Below, one piece after another: positions 8,223-18,319 of a stretch of 64,000 bases of DNA (the first letter of the stretch is position 1; every line of letters begins with the position of its first letter). The DNA comes from Saprospiraceae bacterium (GTDB lineage: Bacteria > Bacteroidota > Bacteroidia > Chitinophagales > Saprospiraceae), in NCBI GenBank assembly GCA_022844565.1, contig JALHLK010000014.1:37327-101326 (forward strand), written 5' to 3'. The notes under the pieces were generated by a model that had not been told where the DNA came from, made no database searches, and saw only the letters and a list, made by a program, of their open reading frames with translations. The position numbers were made by a program, and so were the translations under genes.

Positions 8223-8894
8223 TTATAGTCTATATCCAATGGAAAGACCAAATCCAACGTTTTTAATAGAGCTTTCACTGGTAGGGTTGCGTTTGTCCTC
8301 CGGAGAGATATTGAACATACCGTATTGGGTGTTAAGCTGAACAAATACACCATTTATCATTTCATAACCTACGAAAATATTCCCACCTATATCAAGAGCC
8401 CTAAGATAGTAGTCTGTCAAAGGATCATTTAGCTCTATACTATTTTTGAATTTTATATCAGCAGTATTCTCGGCACTTGCTATCGTGTTGGTGACCTTAC
8501 CGTTTATGCCATAACCAACATAAGGGCCAAATCCCAGCATAAAGTATCCGTTACCTAGGCTGCTTTTATATACAAAGTTTAAAGGTAATTCTAGGTAGGA
8601 TAATTTGATTTTGCTATTGAAACCTGTGTTTTCAATTTCTGAGCCTTTGGTAGAGAAGAGTAGGCCCGGCTGAAAATAAAATTCAGGAACGATAGGTATT
8701 TGGGCGTTAATTCCAGCATGAAAACCAAAGATTCCTTTACTATTTAGCTTTTCTCCCGCAAGATCTTTACCTGTCAAATTATGAAAGTTTACACCTCCAA
8801 GTATTCCGAATTTTATCTTAGACTCGTCCAATGTTTGTGCTGAAAGAAAAGAAATAGGTATATAGATTATTAGTAATAAGATTAACTTTTTCAT
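8223..8894 (-). CDS. Outer-membrane beta-barrel protein (porin/PorT-like family)
   Basis: I place the start at the ATG at 8892-8894, giving 223 residues beginning MKKLILLLIIYIPISFLSAQ, a clean signal peptide. A longer frame to 8933 would add 13 charged residues before it. The mature part has the pattern of small Bacteroidota barrels (outer membrane protein beta-barrel domain 2): KIKFGILGGVNFHNLTG, GFHAGINAQIPI, FYFQPGLLFSTKG, LSYLELPLNFVYK, MLGFGPYVGYGI, and a final strand ending in GFGLSIGYRL. Function is unknown beyond outer-membrane localisation. It is separate from the OmpA-family gene upstream (79 nt). Confidence 0.85.
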   Translation of the reverse strand: MKKLILLLIIYIPISFLSAQTLDESKIKFGILGGVNFHNLTGKDLAGEKLNSKGIFGFHAGINAQIPIVPEFYFQPGLLFSTKGSEIENTGFNSKIKLSYLELPLNFVYKSSLGNGYFMLGFGPYVGYGINGKVTNTIASAENTADIKFKNSIELNDPLTDYYLRALDIGGNIFVGYEMINGVFVQLNTQYGMFNISPEDKRNPTSESSIKNVGFGLSIGYRL

Positions 8895-8973
8895 TTTTAT
8901 TATTTTTACGGTTTTAGTGCTTTGTTTGGACAAAAAGTCACAATTAGTTTCATTGTATGTAAATAGGCCTGGA

Positions 8974-9648
8974 TTAATTTGTTGCTAATTTCTGTGCATC
9001 TGCTTTCATATCTGCATTAGCTGAAATCACAAACTCTACTCTCCTGTTTAGTAGGCGCCCATCAGGAGTAGTATTGATGTATTTTGGCAATAATTCACCG
9101 AAGCCATTGATTTTCATTCTTGTATTTGAGATGCCTTTTTCTGCAAGGTATTGCGCTACTGAATATGCCCTTTCTTCAGATAAGCTTTTGTTATAAGATT
9201 CTGACCCTTTACTATCGGTGTGACCTTGAATCTCAATATCTGTATCAGGATAATCTTTTAATATACCGCTCAATTTGTCTAGATTGGACTTAGCATCATT
9301 GGTTATTGAAGATTTATCAAATCCAAATAACACATTGCTATTAAACTCGACTACGATGCCTTCACCAACTCTGATTACTTGAGTTTCGGGCAATTTATCC
9401 TTAATTTCTTGGGCTTGTTTGTCCATTTTATTTCCAATGATGGCGCCTGCTGTTCCACCCATTGCAGCACCAATTATTGCCCCTAAGGCGGTATTTCCTG
9501 TTGTTTTACCAATGATGGCACCCATTGCTGTTCCAGAAGCTGTACCAATTATTGCCCCTTTCTTTGATTTGTTAAGTGAACTACACCCTGTGACAACCAT
9601 CATACTATAGATAAAAATGGGGACGAGAACCAAACTAAAATTTTTCAT
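8974..9648 (-). CDS. OmpA-family peptidoglycan-binding lipoprotein with glycine zipper
   Basis: A 224-residue lipoprotein: the signal ends in the lipobox V-V-T-G-C22. Residues 30-80 are a glycine-zipper membrane-associated segment (GAIIGTASGTAMGAIIG repeated). Residues about 105-215 form an OmpA C-terminal domain with GFDKSSITNDAKSNLDKL, IEIQGHTDSKGSESYNKSLS and LLNRRVEFVI, holding the D and R that bind diaminopimelate. The architecture is that of YiaD-like proteins that tether the outer membrane to peptidoglycan. Length and domain order are ordinary. Confidence 0.92.
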   Translation of the reverse strand: MKNFSLVLVPIFIYSMMVVTGCSSLNKSKKGAIIGTASGTAMGAIIGKTTGNTALGAIIGAAMGGTAGAIIGNKMDKQAQEIKDKLPETQVIRVGEGIVVEFNSNVLFGFDKSSITNDAKSNLDKLSGILKDYPDTDIEIQGHTDSKGSESYNKSLSEERAYSVAQYLAEKGISNTRMKINGFGELLPKYINTTPDGRLLNRRVEFVISANADMKADAQKLATN

Positions 9649-9953
9649 TTTTGATGTTTTATAAAATAGAGTAATTTCTATTTTTCAAGTCGCAAGGTAC
9701 GTCCCAAATCCCTTAAGAATGTTACACAATATTTTAAAGTATTTACATGATATTATTATTCATTTATTCAATTAAATAAAATATAATTCTTTTATAGCTT
9801 CACTTTAGGCATTAATTATGGCTGTTTTACATCGTGATTTATATACTGATGGATGTAATCAAGCTACTGAAAGAGACTTGTTTTGTTTGTATTCCTTATA
9901 AAGTGGAGTTCTAAAGTTTCCTTAGTTTGTATATATTTAAAATGGTTTGATTT
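9649..9953. other. Intergenic region, nothing recognised
   Basis: The 305 bp lies between the GntR-type regulator's 3' end and the OmpA-lipoprotein start. It is AT-rich, with no open reading frame or strong inverted repeat. It should contain the OmpA-lipoprotein promoter; the nearest match on the minus strand is a degenerate TACCTTG around 9696-9702. Confidence 0.45.
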
Positions 9954-10970
9954 TTACAAACTATTCCTGACGATTAGATTAAAATCATTAGCAATTTGTA
10001 GTCTTTCATTGTTCAAAATCATTTGGGCACATTTTTTTCCCAATTGTTCGAAATCGGTAGAAATTACGGTGATGCCATCAAGTAAGACTTCTTTAAGCGG
10101 TGTTTCATTATAAGAAATGATGCCAACATCTTGGCCTACCTTGAAGTTTTTATCTTTGATCTTTTTAATGATTTTTACAAGATCGTCTTCCATTAGATTG
10201 ATAAAAACGTCCCCTTTTTTAACCTCTACAGAGTTGGTATCATCGATTATTTGGTATAGGAAGTTATATTTTTGACAGAAAAGTTTTAGCCCGATGATGA
10301 TTTCCTTTGGGTGGTATGTATTTTGAGGGAAAAGGATTTTTATATTTTGATATTTTGAGATCAAGGGCAATGCTTCTGTTAAAGCATTATACAAATCTTT
10401 TTGAAAATCTTGGTAAATACAGGCGTAATCCTCGTAAAAGCCATTGATTTTTTTGTCAAGGATCACCAATTTCTGAAGTGGAATCTGTTTTAATAATTCT
10501 ACCACATTACCACCGCCTTCATTAAAGTGAGCTATGATGACAAAATGTGTATAGTTTTTATCTATTTGCTCAGACAAAATTCTCTTAAAAAGTTTATAGT
10601 CATTGTGGTAAATAAAAAAGTCTATGGGAATATCAGCCCCTAAAGTTTCAGCGATAGCGTCAAAGATGATCTTTTTATGGGTACTTAATTTATTGAAAAG
10701 TAAGAAGATTTTAGCCTTAGGTCTATAATTAGTTTTTCTGACATAATTTCCTTTGCCATGCACCGCTTCTATGATTTCTTGTTTTTTTAGGATATCATAT
10801 GCTTTGACTACGGTATCTCGAGATATATCATACATTACCAAGACTTGATTGACAGAGGGTAATACATCACCCTCCTTCATGTGCCCATCTTCAATTGCAG
10901 AAAGGATGCCATTGACGATCTGAAGGTACTTAGGCGTAGTAGAAAGCTCATTAATCCAATTTCTAGTCAT
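9954..10970 (-). CDS. GntR-type DNA-binding regulator with LacI-like ligand domain
   Basis: The 338-residue protein opens with a GntR winged helix: TPKYLQIVNGILSAIEDGHMKEGDVLPSVNQVLVMYDISRDTVVKAYDILKKQEIIEAVHGKGNYV, residues about 12-78. The rest (AKIFLLFNKLSTHKKIIFDAIAETL, then FVIIAHF, KLVILDK, and a final IISYNETPLKEVLLDGITVISTDFEQLGKKCAQMI) is a periplasmic-binding-protein-like sensor as in LacI and RbsB. This hybrid controls sugar catabolism in several Bacteroidota. No sugar genes adjoin it; the upstream neighbour is proC (24 nt away). Its ligand is unknown. Confidence 0.88.
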   Translation of the reverse strand: MTRNWINELSTTPKYLQIVNGILSAIEDGHMKEGDVLPSVNQVLVMYDISRDTVVKAYDILKKQEIIEAVHGKGNYVRKTNYRPKAKIFLLFNKLSTHKKIIFDAIAETLGADIPIDFFIYHNDYKLFKRILSEQIDKNYTHFVIIAHFNEGGGNVVELLKQIPLQKLVILDKKINGFYEDYACIYQDFQKDLYNALTEALPLISKYQNIKILFPQNTYHPKEIIIGLKLFCQKYNFLYQIIDDTNSVEVKKGDVFINLMEDDLVKIIKKIKDKNFKVGQDVGIISYNETPLKEVLLDGITVISTDFEQLGKKCAQMILNNERLQIANDFNLIVRNSL

Positions 10971-10994
10971 GGTAGCTAGTGATTTTAACCAAAA

Positions 10995-11801
10995 CTAAGC
11001 ATTTTCGCTTAATTCTTTTGCTCTTCTTAAAGCTGCAAAAACGCCCTCTTTGAAGTGATCACCTGATTTTTTACCATCCATCGTATTGATAGCCGCTTCT
11101 GTTGTACCCCCTTTGGATGATACTTTTCCTATCCATTCTTGACACGTGAAATCATACTTATTAAATAATTCTACAGCCCCTCTGAATGTCTGATAACTGA
11201 GCATTTCTGCTTCCGCTTTAGAAAATCCCATCTCTGTGGCAGACTCAATGAGTTTTTGCATAAAATAAAAGACATAGGCTGGGCCACTTCCTGAGATAGC
11301 AGTAGCGGCGTCAATCATTTTTTCTTCCTCTACATAGACCGCCTTACCTGTTGCGTTTAACAGGTTTTGCACGGTCACAAGCTCGATTCTAGTTACTTCA
11401 GGAGAAGAAGTGTAGACGGTCATCCCGACACCTATTTGAGCTGGAAGATTGGGCATAGCCCTCACCACTTTTTTTGTACCGATCCCTTCGGATATGGTCT
11501 CTATTTTTATACCGGCCATGATACTTAATACCACTTGTTGCTCATCCACAAAAGGTTTGATTCGTGCAAACAGATCTTTGATGTCTTGAGGCTTTACAGC
11601 CAAAATAATAAGGTCGGCTTCTTTGATGTAGTTAGCTGGTTCGCCATAAATGGTGCCTATTTGTTGCTTTTTAAGTTCTTCAGCTTTTTCGATACTTTTT
11701 TCGAGAATGTACATGTTTTCTGCCACGACTATGTGGGTTGCCAAGAAACTTCTAGCAAATGTCAGGCCCATATTTCCACCGCCTATTATGAGTATTTTCA
11801 T
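10995..11801 (-). CDS. proC: Pyrroline-5-carboxylate reductase
   Basis: The 268-residue enzyme starts MKILIIGGGNMGLTFARSFL, the Rossmann NAD(P)-binding G-x-G-x-x-G loop. It carries the ProC signature in the C-terminal helical domain: ISGSGPAYVFYFMQKLIESATEMGFSKAEA around residues 160-190 and KVSSKGGTTEAAINTM near residue 225. It reduces pyrroline-5-carboxylate to proline in the last step of proline synthesis, in the cytoplasm. proA and proB are not in the window. Length equals the family norm. It may be transcribed together with the GntR-type regulator 24 nt downstream. Confidence 0.96.
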   Translation of the reverse strand: MKILIIGGGNMGLTFARSFLATHIVVAENMYILEKSIEKAEELKKQQIGTIYGEPANYIKEADLIILAVKPQDIKDLFARIKPFVDEQQVVLSIMAGIKIETISEGIGTKKVVRAMPNLPAQIGVGMTVYTSSPEVTRIELVTVQNLLNATGKAVYVEEEKMIDAATAISGSGPAYVFYFMQKLIESATEMGFSKAEAEMLSYQTFRGAVELFNKYDFTCQEWIGKVSSKGGTTEAAINTMDGKKSGDHFKEGVFAALRRAKELSENA

Positions 11802-11991
11802 TGTTCTAAGTTATGTTATGTTGATTAAAAAAATTTGAAAATCTTTAATTTACGTTGATCCAATTTCAAAAATTTGGCTAAAATTAAGAAAAAGCGTGTT
11901 ACACAAAATCAAAAGTAAGCTTTTTTATCTTTTTCAGTCATTTATATGATAGATTTCACAGTATTTCCACAGACAATTGGACAAATGATTG

Positions 11992-11999
11992 TACTTTTG
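11992..11999 (+). promoter_or_regulatory. Bacteroidota -7 element upstream of ileS
   Basis: TACTTTTG matches the TAnnTTTG -7 consensus, 36 nt before the ileS ATG. No well-placed TTG -33 box is seen, so this is a half promoter. Confidence 0.45.
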
Positions 12000-12035
12000 T
12001 AGCCATTTTTAATAAAAAGGATCAATATTCGTAAT

Positions 12036-15000
12036 ATGGCAAAGTACAGGGAGTTTAAACAACTCAATTTACCTGAGATAGACAAGGAAATCCTAAGTTT
12101 TTGGCAGGAAAATAAAATCTTCGAAAAGTCAATTTCTGAAAGGAGTGCAGACAAACCTTTTGTGTTTTATGAAGGACCCCCTTCTGCTAATGGTATGCCG
12201 GGGATTCATCACGTGATGGCCCGTACGATCAAGGATATCTTTTGTCGTTTTCAGACGATGCAAGGTCATAGAGTAGATCGTAAAGGTGGATGGGATACAC
12301 ACGGTCTTCCTATTGAATTGAGTGTAGAAAAAGAATTGGGTATTACCAAAGAAGATATTGGTTCGAAAATAACAGTAGAGGAGTACAATGCTAAATGTCG
12401 CTCTACCGTGATGCGTTACAAAGATGTGTGGGATGACTTGACGCGCAAAATGGGCTATTGGGTCGACTTAGATAATCCTTATATCACTTTTGAAAATGAC
12501 TATATTGAGTCTGTTTGGTGGTTGATATCGCAACTTCATCAAAAAGGATATTTGTACAAAGGTTACACAATTCAACCGTATTCTCCTGCTGCTGGAACAG
12601 GATTAAGCAGTCATGAATTGAATCAACCGGGTTGCTACAGAGAGGTAAAAGATACTTCTGCGGTAGCACAGTTTAAAATAGTGAAGGATGAAAAGTCACA
12701 GTTTTTGTATCAAACTATTGGTAATGAAGATGTCCATTTTTTAGCTTGGACGACTACACCTTGGACATTACCTTCCAATACGGCTCTCGCTGTTGGTGAA
12801 AAGATAGAATACGTCTTGGTCAAAACTTTTAATCCTTATACTTATATACCTGTAAATGTAGTCTTAGCTAAAACATTGGTAAGCAAATGGTTTAAATCAG
12901 AAGGTGAAAATGGTGATTTCGCAAGCTACAAAGAAGGTGATAAAATTATACCTTACCAAATTATTGACACATGGATTGGCAAACAATTAGAACTTATAAG
13001 TTATGAGCAATTATTACCTTATGCACAGCCAGAAGATGGTGATGCTTTTCAGGTATTAGTTGGTGATTTTGTCTCCACAGAAGATGGTACAGGTATCGTA
13101 CACATAGCTCCTTCTTTTGGAGCTGATGATATGCGTGTGGCAAATAAATATGGATTTGGGTCTCTTACCCTTGTGGATAAACAAGGTAAATTTGTAGACG
13201 CGGTCACTGACTTTGCTGGCAGATACGTCAAAGACTACAAAGACGAAGGTGAAAGTTATAAAAATGTTGATGTTGACATCTCTATCAAGTTAAAACAAGA
13301 GAACAAAGCATTCAACGTACAGAAATATGAACATAATTACCCGCATTGCTGGAGGACTGATAAACCTATATTGTATTATCCATTAGACAGTTGGTTTGTG
13401 CGAGCATCAGCAGCTCGCGATAGAATGCAAGAACTCAATAATACGATCAATTGGAAACCAGCATCCACAGGCGAAGGTAGGTTTGGCAAATGGTTAGAAA
13501 ATTTGCAAGATTGGAACCTTTCGAGATCTAGATATTGGGGTATACCACTTCCTATTTGGAGAACAAAAGATGGTACACAGGCAAAATGTATAAATTCTGT
13601 GGCTATGCTTCAATCAGAGATTGAGAAAGCGAATCAAGTTTTAGGATTAGATCAAAAGGTGCCAAACGATTTGCATAGACCATTTATTGATGCTGTACAG
13701 TTGGTTGCTGATGACGGTTCGGTAATGGTTAGAGAACTTGATCTAATAGATGTTTGGTTTGATAGTGGGTCAATGCCTTATGCACAGTGGCATTATCCAT
13801 TTGAGAATAAAGAAAAAATTGATCAGGGCAGTACTTACCCAGCAGATTTTATATCAGAGGGGGTGGACCAGACGAGAGGTTGGTTTTATACACTTCACGC
13901 GATAGCCGCTATGGTATTTGACAGTGTAGCCTTCAAAAATGTTGTGTCTACAGGTTTAGTACTTGATAAAAATGGTGTCAAAATGTCTAAGAGATTAGGC
14001 AATGTAATCGACCCATTTGACACGTTAATGAAATATGGGGCAGATGCTACAAGATGGTACATGATCAATAATGCACCACCGTGGGACAACTTAAAGTTTG
14101 ACTTAGAAGGTATAGAAGAGACCAAAAGAAAGTTCTTCGGTACATTGTATAATACATACTCCTTCTTTGCTTTGTATGCCAATCTTGACAGTTTTCGATA
14201 TGAGCAAACTACTGTTCCACTCAACGAAAGACAAGAAATAGATCGTTGGATTATCTCCTTACTCAACTCTTTGATCAAAGATGTGCAAAAAGACTATGCT
14301 GACTATGAGCCAACACAAGCCACTCGTAAAATACAAACCTTTGTAAGTGACCATTTGAGTAATTGGTATGTACGATTATGTAGACGACGTTTTTGGAAAG
14401 GAGAGTACTCTTCTGATAAAATCGCAGCTTACCAGACATTGTACGAATGTTTAGAAGCGATATCGCAGTTAATGTCACCGGTTGCCCCATTCTTTGCAGA
14501 TTGGTTATTTAAAAACCTTAATGAAGTCTCTGAAAGATATCCACATACTTCTGTGCATTTGGCCTTATATCCATCAGTCAACGAAAGTGCGATAGATCTA
14601 GCTTTAGAACAACGAATGGATTATGCTCAGCGCATTTCTTCTTTGGTACTAAGCTTACGCAAAAAAGAAAATATAAAAGTAAGAATACCGCTTAATAAAG
14701 CGATTATCCCTGTGTTAAATCCAGGATTTAAGGATCAAATCGTCATGGTAGAAGACTTGATCAAGGCCGAAGTAAATGTAAAACATATAGAGTTGCTCGA
14801 CGATACGAGTGGAATCATCAGCAAGAAAGCAAAAGCTAATTTTAAAACCTTAGGTAAAAGATTAGGCCAGCATATGAAAACTGCTAGCCAAGTGATAGCA
14901 GGGTTAACACAAGCTGACATTGCTACTCTTGAAAAAACAGGGAATTTCAAATTAGATGTCGGAACAGAGATTTTTGATCTAACTTTGGAAGACTTCGAAA

Positions 15001-15344
15001 TAACTTCTGAAGATATACCAGGATGGCAAGTGGCCAATGATCGAGATATTACGGTGGCATTGGATATCACGGTCACAGAAGAGCTACAAGCCGAGGGTTA
15101 TGCAAGAGAGCTGATCAATCGTATCCAGAATTTGAGAAAATCTAGTGATTTTGAAGTAACCGATAGAATCATTGTTAACATTGAAGAACATACTTTGATC
15201 AATGACGTAATTTCGAAACATAAGGATTATATAGCCAGCGAAGTATTGGCAAAAGAAATTAATTTAATAAGTCAAGTTGAAGGGGGAGAGATCGCAGAAA
15301 TTACCGATGAAGTGAACTTAGGTATTTCTATCAGCAAGGCTTAA
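12036..15344 (+). CDS. ileS: Isoleucyl-tRNA synthetase
   Basis: A class I synthetase of 1102 residues, the long form. The HIGH-type motif is G56-I-H-H59 in NGMPGIHHVMART, and K649-M-S-K-R653 is the ATP loop. The editing domain occupies roughly residues 190-400 (LAWTTTPWTLPSNTAL is its threonine-rich motif). The tungsten-like GWDTHGLPIE segment follows the HIGH motif, and DVWFDSGSMPYAQWHYP precedes the KMSKR loop. It charges tRNA-Ile and hydrolyses mis-formed Val-tRNA. The gene is divergent from proC, has a -7 element at 11992, and is followed 25 nt later by thrA, suggesting a transcript linking isoleucine use with threonine/isoleucine precursor supply. Confidence 0.97.
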   Translation: MAKYREFKQLNLPEIDKEILSFWQENKIFEKSISERSADKPFVFYEGPPSANGMPGIHHVMARTIKDIFCRFQTMQGHRVDRKGGWDTHGLPIELSVEKELGITKEDIGSKITVEEYNAKCRSTVMRYKDVWDDLTRKMGYWVDLDNPYITFENDYIESVWWLISQLHQKGYLYKGYTIQPYSPAAGTGLSSHELNQPGCYREVKDTSAVAQFKIVKDEKSQFLYQTIGNEDVHFLAWTTTPWTLPSNTALAVGEKIEYVLVKTFNPYTYIPVNVVLAKTLVSKWFKSEGENGDFASYKEGDKIIPYQIIDTWIGKQLELISYEQLLPYAQPEDGDAFQVLVGDFVSTEDGTGIVHIAPSFGADDMRVANKYGFGSLTLVDKQGKFVDAVTDFAGRYVKDYKDEGESYKNVDVDISIKLKQENKAFNVQKYEHNYPHCWRTDKPILYYPLDSWFVRASAARDRMQELNNTINWKPASTGEGRFGKWLENLQDWNLSRSRYWGIPLPIWRTKDGTQAKCINSVAMLQSEIEKANQVLGLDQKVPNDLHRPFIDAVQLVADDGSVMVRELDLIDVWFDSGSMPYAQWHYPFENKEKIDQGSTYPADFISEGVDQTRGWFYTLHAIAAMVFDSVAFKNVVSTGLVLDKNGVKMSKRLGNVIDPFDTLMKYGADATRWYMINNAPPWDNLKFDLEGIEETKRKFFGTLYNTYSFFALYANLDSFRYEQTTVPLNERQEIDRWIISLLNSLIKDVQKDYADYEPTQATRKIQTFVSDHLSNWYVRLCRRRFWKGEYSSDKIAAYQTLYECLEAISQLMSPVAPFFADWLFKNLNEVSERYPHTSVHLALYPSVNESAIDLALEQRMDYAQRISSLVLSLRKKENIKVRIPLNKAIIPVLNPGFKDQIVMVEDLIKAEVNVKHIELLDDTSGIISKKAKANFKTLGKRLGQHMKTASQVIAGLTQADIATLEKTGNFKLDVGTEIFDLTLEDFEITSEDIPGWQVANDRDITVALDITVTEELQAEGYARELINRIQNLRKSSDFEVTDRIIVNIEEHTLINDVISKHKDYIASEVLAKEINLISQVEGGEIAEITDEVNLGISISKA

Positions 15345-15369
15345 TTCAAAACAAAACGACAAAACAAGT

Positions 15370-17820
15370 ATGAAAGTACTCAAATTTGGTGGAACATCAG
15401 TAGGCACACCACAAAGTATCCAGGCAATCATTGAAATTGTAACTAAAGCCAAAAATAAGGGTGAAAATCTGGTTTTAGTGCACTCTGCTTTCAGTAAAGT
15501 GACAGATCAGCTGATTGAAATGGCAGAGAATGCTGCCAATGGCAAAGACTACCTTACCCTATTTGATCTTTATGTCACAAGACATCGCGAAGCTACTAAA
15601 ACTTTGGTCACCGACTCGACCTATGAAGAAGTGAACAAGATATTAGAAGAAAATCATAGTACCTTGCAAAATTTACTACAAGGGGTAAAATTGGTCATGG
15701 AAGTTTCTTCGCGAACCATGGATTACGTGCTGAGCTTTGGTGAGCGCAACTCTAATTTGATTATAACTTATGCATTAAATGCTCATGGTATCCCAGCTGA
15801 ATATGTAGACGCTAGAAAAATCATTAAAACCAACAAAGATTTTGGAGCTGCGAAAGTCAATTTTGAAATTACTAATGAAAAAATAGCTCAACATTTTAAG
15901 AACACCCAAGATAAAATCCAAGTTGTCACAGGTTTTATTGCGAGTGATATTGGTGGACTGACTACAACACTTGGACGAGGCGGCTCGGATTACACAGCAG
16001 CAATTTTAGCAGCTGCATTAGGAGCAGATTGTTTGGAGATTTGGACGGATGTAGACGGAGTCTTAACCTCTGATCCGCGGAAGGTAAAGAAAGCATATAC
16101 CTTACCAACTTTAAGTTATGCAGAAGCCATGGAGATGTCGCATTTTGGTGCAAAAGTCATTTACCCACCTACCATACAGCCCGCTTTTGCCAAAAACATT
16201 CCTATATATATCAAAAACACATTCAACCCCACCTTCGAAGGAACCTTAATTAGCAAAGACGCTATGCAAGACTTTCCATCGGTGATAAAAGGCATCACAG
16301 CATTGTCCAATACCGTGATGGTTAGTCTACAAGGTAGTGGTATGATCGGGGTATCTGGTGTTTCTGCCAGACTTTTCACAGCTTTGGGCCTTGCAAATGT
16401 GAGTATTGTCCTCATCACACAAGCGTCTTCAGAGCATTCAATATCTATATCTATCGCTGAGAAGGATGCTAAAAAAGCAGAAATAGCCGTAAATAAAGAA
16501 TTTGAAAAAGAAATCATTGCAGGTATCATTAATCCGGCTATTATCCAAAGTGGTCTATCGATCATGGCAGTGGTGGGTGAAAAAATGAAAGCTAGTAGAG
16601 GAGTTGCGGGTAAACTATTCGAATCTCTTGGTAAGAATGGTATCAACATCGTAGCTATTGCACAAGGATCGTCAGAGTTGAATATCTCCTTTGTAATCGA
16701 CTCAAAAGATGAGGCTAAAGCACTTAACGCCATTCATGATGCATTCTTATTGTCTGACAATAGACGGATAAATATCTTCTTGGTGGGAGTCGGCCTGATC
16801 GGTAGTACGCTACTTAAACAAATACACGATCAACGAAAAGAACTCATTGACAATTTCAAATTAGAGCTTAACGTCGCTGGAATAGCCAATAGTAAAAAAA
16901 TGTTATTTGACGAAGAAGGGATAGACTTGGTGGCTTGGAAAAACCATTTGGATGAATCAGGCATATCGTCAAATCCAAATCAATTCTTACAGAAAATGAT
17001 AGAAATAAACCTACCGAATTCTGTATTTATTGATTGTACGGCCAATAAAGAAATTCCCAATTTGTACGATGAAATCTTGAAGGCAAATATCTCTATTGCC
17101 ACACCTAATAAAGTGGCTACTTCATCTTCTTTTGCTAAGTATAAAGAGTTAAGAAAGCTAGCCACAGATAGAAAAATATACTTCAAGTACGAAACCAATG
17201 TTGGTGCAGGATTACCTGTCATCAGCACAATCCAAAACCTGGTAAACAGTGGTGATAAAATTTATAAAATTGAAGCGGTAGTCTCTGGATCACTGTCTTT
17301 TATCTTTAATAATTTTGATGGAACCAAGCCTTTTAGCGATTTGGTATTGGAAGCGAAAGATTTAGGTTTTACCGAGCCAGACCCACGAGAAGACTTAAGT
17401 GGAGCAGATGTAAGGAGGAAATTGATCATTCTCAGTCGTGAGTCAGGATTTGAGATAGAAGAAGAAGACGTAACAGTTCACCCTATCTTGCCTGATGTCG
17501 TCATGAACGCAGCTGATGTATCTGACTTTTTTATCAAACTCAAAGAGAACGATCATTACTTTATGGGTCTGATCAATAAAGCAAAGGAAGAAGGTAAAGT
17601 ACTGCGATTTGTAGGATTGATCGAAGGAGGTAAGGCGAGTGTTTCACTCCAGATGATTGGTCAAGACAGTGCCTTTTACGGATTAAGCAGTAGTGACAAT
17701 ATGTTTGTAATAACCACCAATCGATATTTAAAGCGACCATTAAAAGTAAGTGGTCCTGGTGCGGGTGCTGAAGTTACAGCAGCTGGGGTTTTTGCTGATG
17801 TGTTGACGATGTATTCATAG
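15370..17820 (+). CDS. thrA: Bifunctional aspartokinase / homoserine dehydrogenase
   Basis: The 816 residues contain an aspartokinase domain (MKVLKFGGTSVG at the start; LGRGGSDYTAA near residue 200; LEIWTDVDGVLTSDPRKV). Two ACT regulatory repeats follow at about 315-460 (MIGVSGVSARLFTALG and GVAGKLFESLGKNGINI). The C-terminal homoserine dehydrogenase begins at about 470 with NIFLVGVGLIGSTLL, and contains FKYETNVGAGLPVI and FTEPDPREDLSGADVRRK. It catalyses the first and third steps of the aspartate pathway. The ACT domains predict threonine feedback inhibition. thrB and thrC do not follow; instead a long non-coding gap does. Confidence 0.97.
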   Translation: MKVLKFGGTSVGTPQSIQAIIEIVTKAKNKGENLVLVHSAFSKVTDQLIEMAENAANGKDYLTLFDLYVTRHREATKTLVTDSTYEEVNKILEENHSTLQNLLQGVKLVMEVSSRTMDYVLSFGERNSNLIITYALNAHGIPAEYVDARKIIKTNKDFGAAKVNFEITNEKIAQHFKNTQDKIQVVTGFIASDIGGLTTTLGRGGSDYTAAILAAALGADCLEIWTDVDGVLTSDPRKVKKAYTLPTLSYAEAMEMSHFGAKVIYPPTIQPAFAKNIPIYIKNTFNPTFEGTLISKDAMQDFPSVIKGITALSNTVMVSLQGSGMIGVSGVSARLFTALGLANVSIVLITQASSEHSISISIAEKDAKKAEIAVNKEFEKEIIAGIINPAIIQSGLSIMAVVGEKMKASRGVAGKLFESLGKNGINIVAIAQGSSELNISFVIDSKDEAKALNAIHDAFLLSDNRRINIFLVGVGLIGSTLLKQIHDQRKELIDNFKLELNVAGIANSKKMLFDEEGIDLVAWKNHLDESGISSNPNQFLQKMIEINLPNSVFIDCTANKEIPNLYDEILKANISIATPNKVATSSSFAKYKELRKLATDRKIYFKYETNVGAGLPVISTIQNLVNSGDKIYKIEAVVSGSLSFIFNNFDGTKPFSDLVLEAKDLGFTEPDPREDLSGADVRRKLIILSRESGFEIEEEDVTVHPILPDVVMNAADVSDFFIKLKENDHYFMGLINKAKEEGKVLRFVGLIEGGKASVSLQMIGQDSAFYGLSSSDNMFVITTNRYLKRPLKVSGPGAGAEVTAAGVFADVLTMYS

Positions 17821-18319
17821 AAGGAATAGTAGATACCAAATTAGATTTTTAAATTATACAAATCAAATATAAATTTCGAGAATCAATAAGTAGCTTCTAA
17901 ATTTAAAGGTTTTAACGCAATATATTTAGTATTAGCTTTTGGATTTTGGGTTTAGAGGATATTCTCTTTTTACTTGGCCTTTAGAAATTTAGCGTTAAGA
18001 AATCTTGAAGTCAATCCGTTAAAAATTCTAAACTGTTTGAGCACTTTCTGCTTAATAAGTTGCTTTGAAGCAAAGATAACCTATAATATAGAGAGAAGCA
18101 CAACGGTTAAAGCGAGTTTTTAGAATTTAGGATTGAAGGAAAGATTTTAGCTAAATTTCTAACAGCCTTGATTTTTTGGTTCTTTTGTATCAAGACAAAA
18201 GAACATAAATGAATGCTGTATATTTGGCTTGATGACTTTTCAATAAGAAGGATTTAGTTTTACACAAATCAAAGATTATTTCTTACTTTGGCCGCTCAAT
18301 CTAATTTGATGATTCAAAA
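17821..18319. repeat. Intergenic region with REP-like hairpin element
   Basis: No gene is visible in these 499 bp. Near the 3' end, at 18179-18204, GTTCTTTTG and CAAAAGAAC form a perfect 9-bp stem around TATCAAGA. It is preceded by CCTTGATTTTTTG, a motif I have seen repeatedly in intergenic DNA of Bacteroidota. Upstream, around 18020-18130, inverted AATTCTAAA / TTTAGAATT motifs bracket another segment. The region looks like a dispersed, structured intergenic repeat plus the promoter area of the next gene. Confidence 0.5.

Noticed and set aside
8147..8353. 68-residue reading frame on the minus strand
   Set aside because: It overlaps the outer-membrane barrel gene in another frame and has no family resemblance or promoter.
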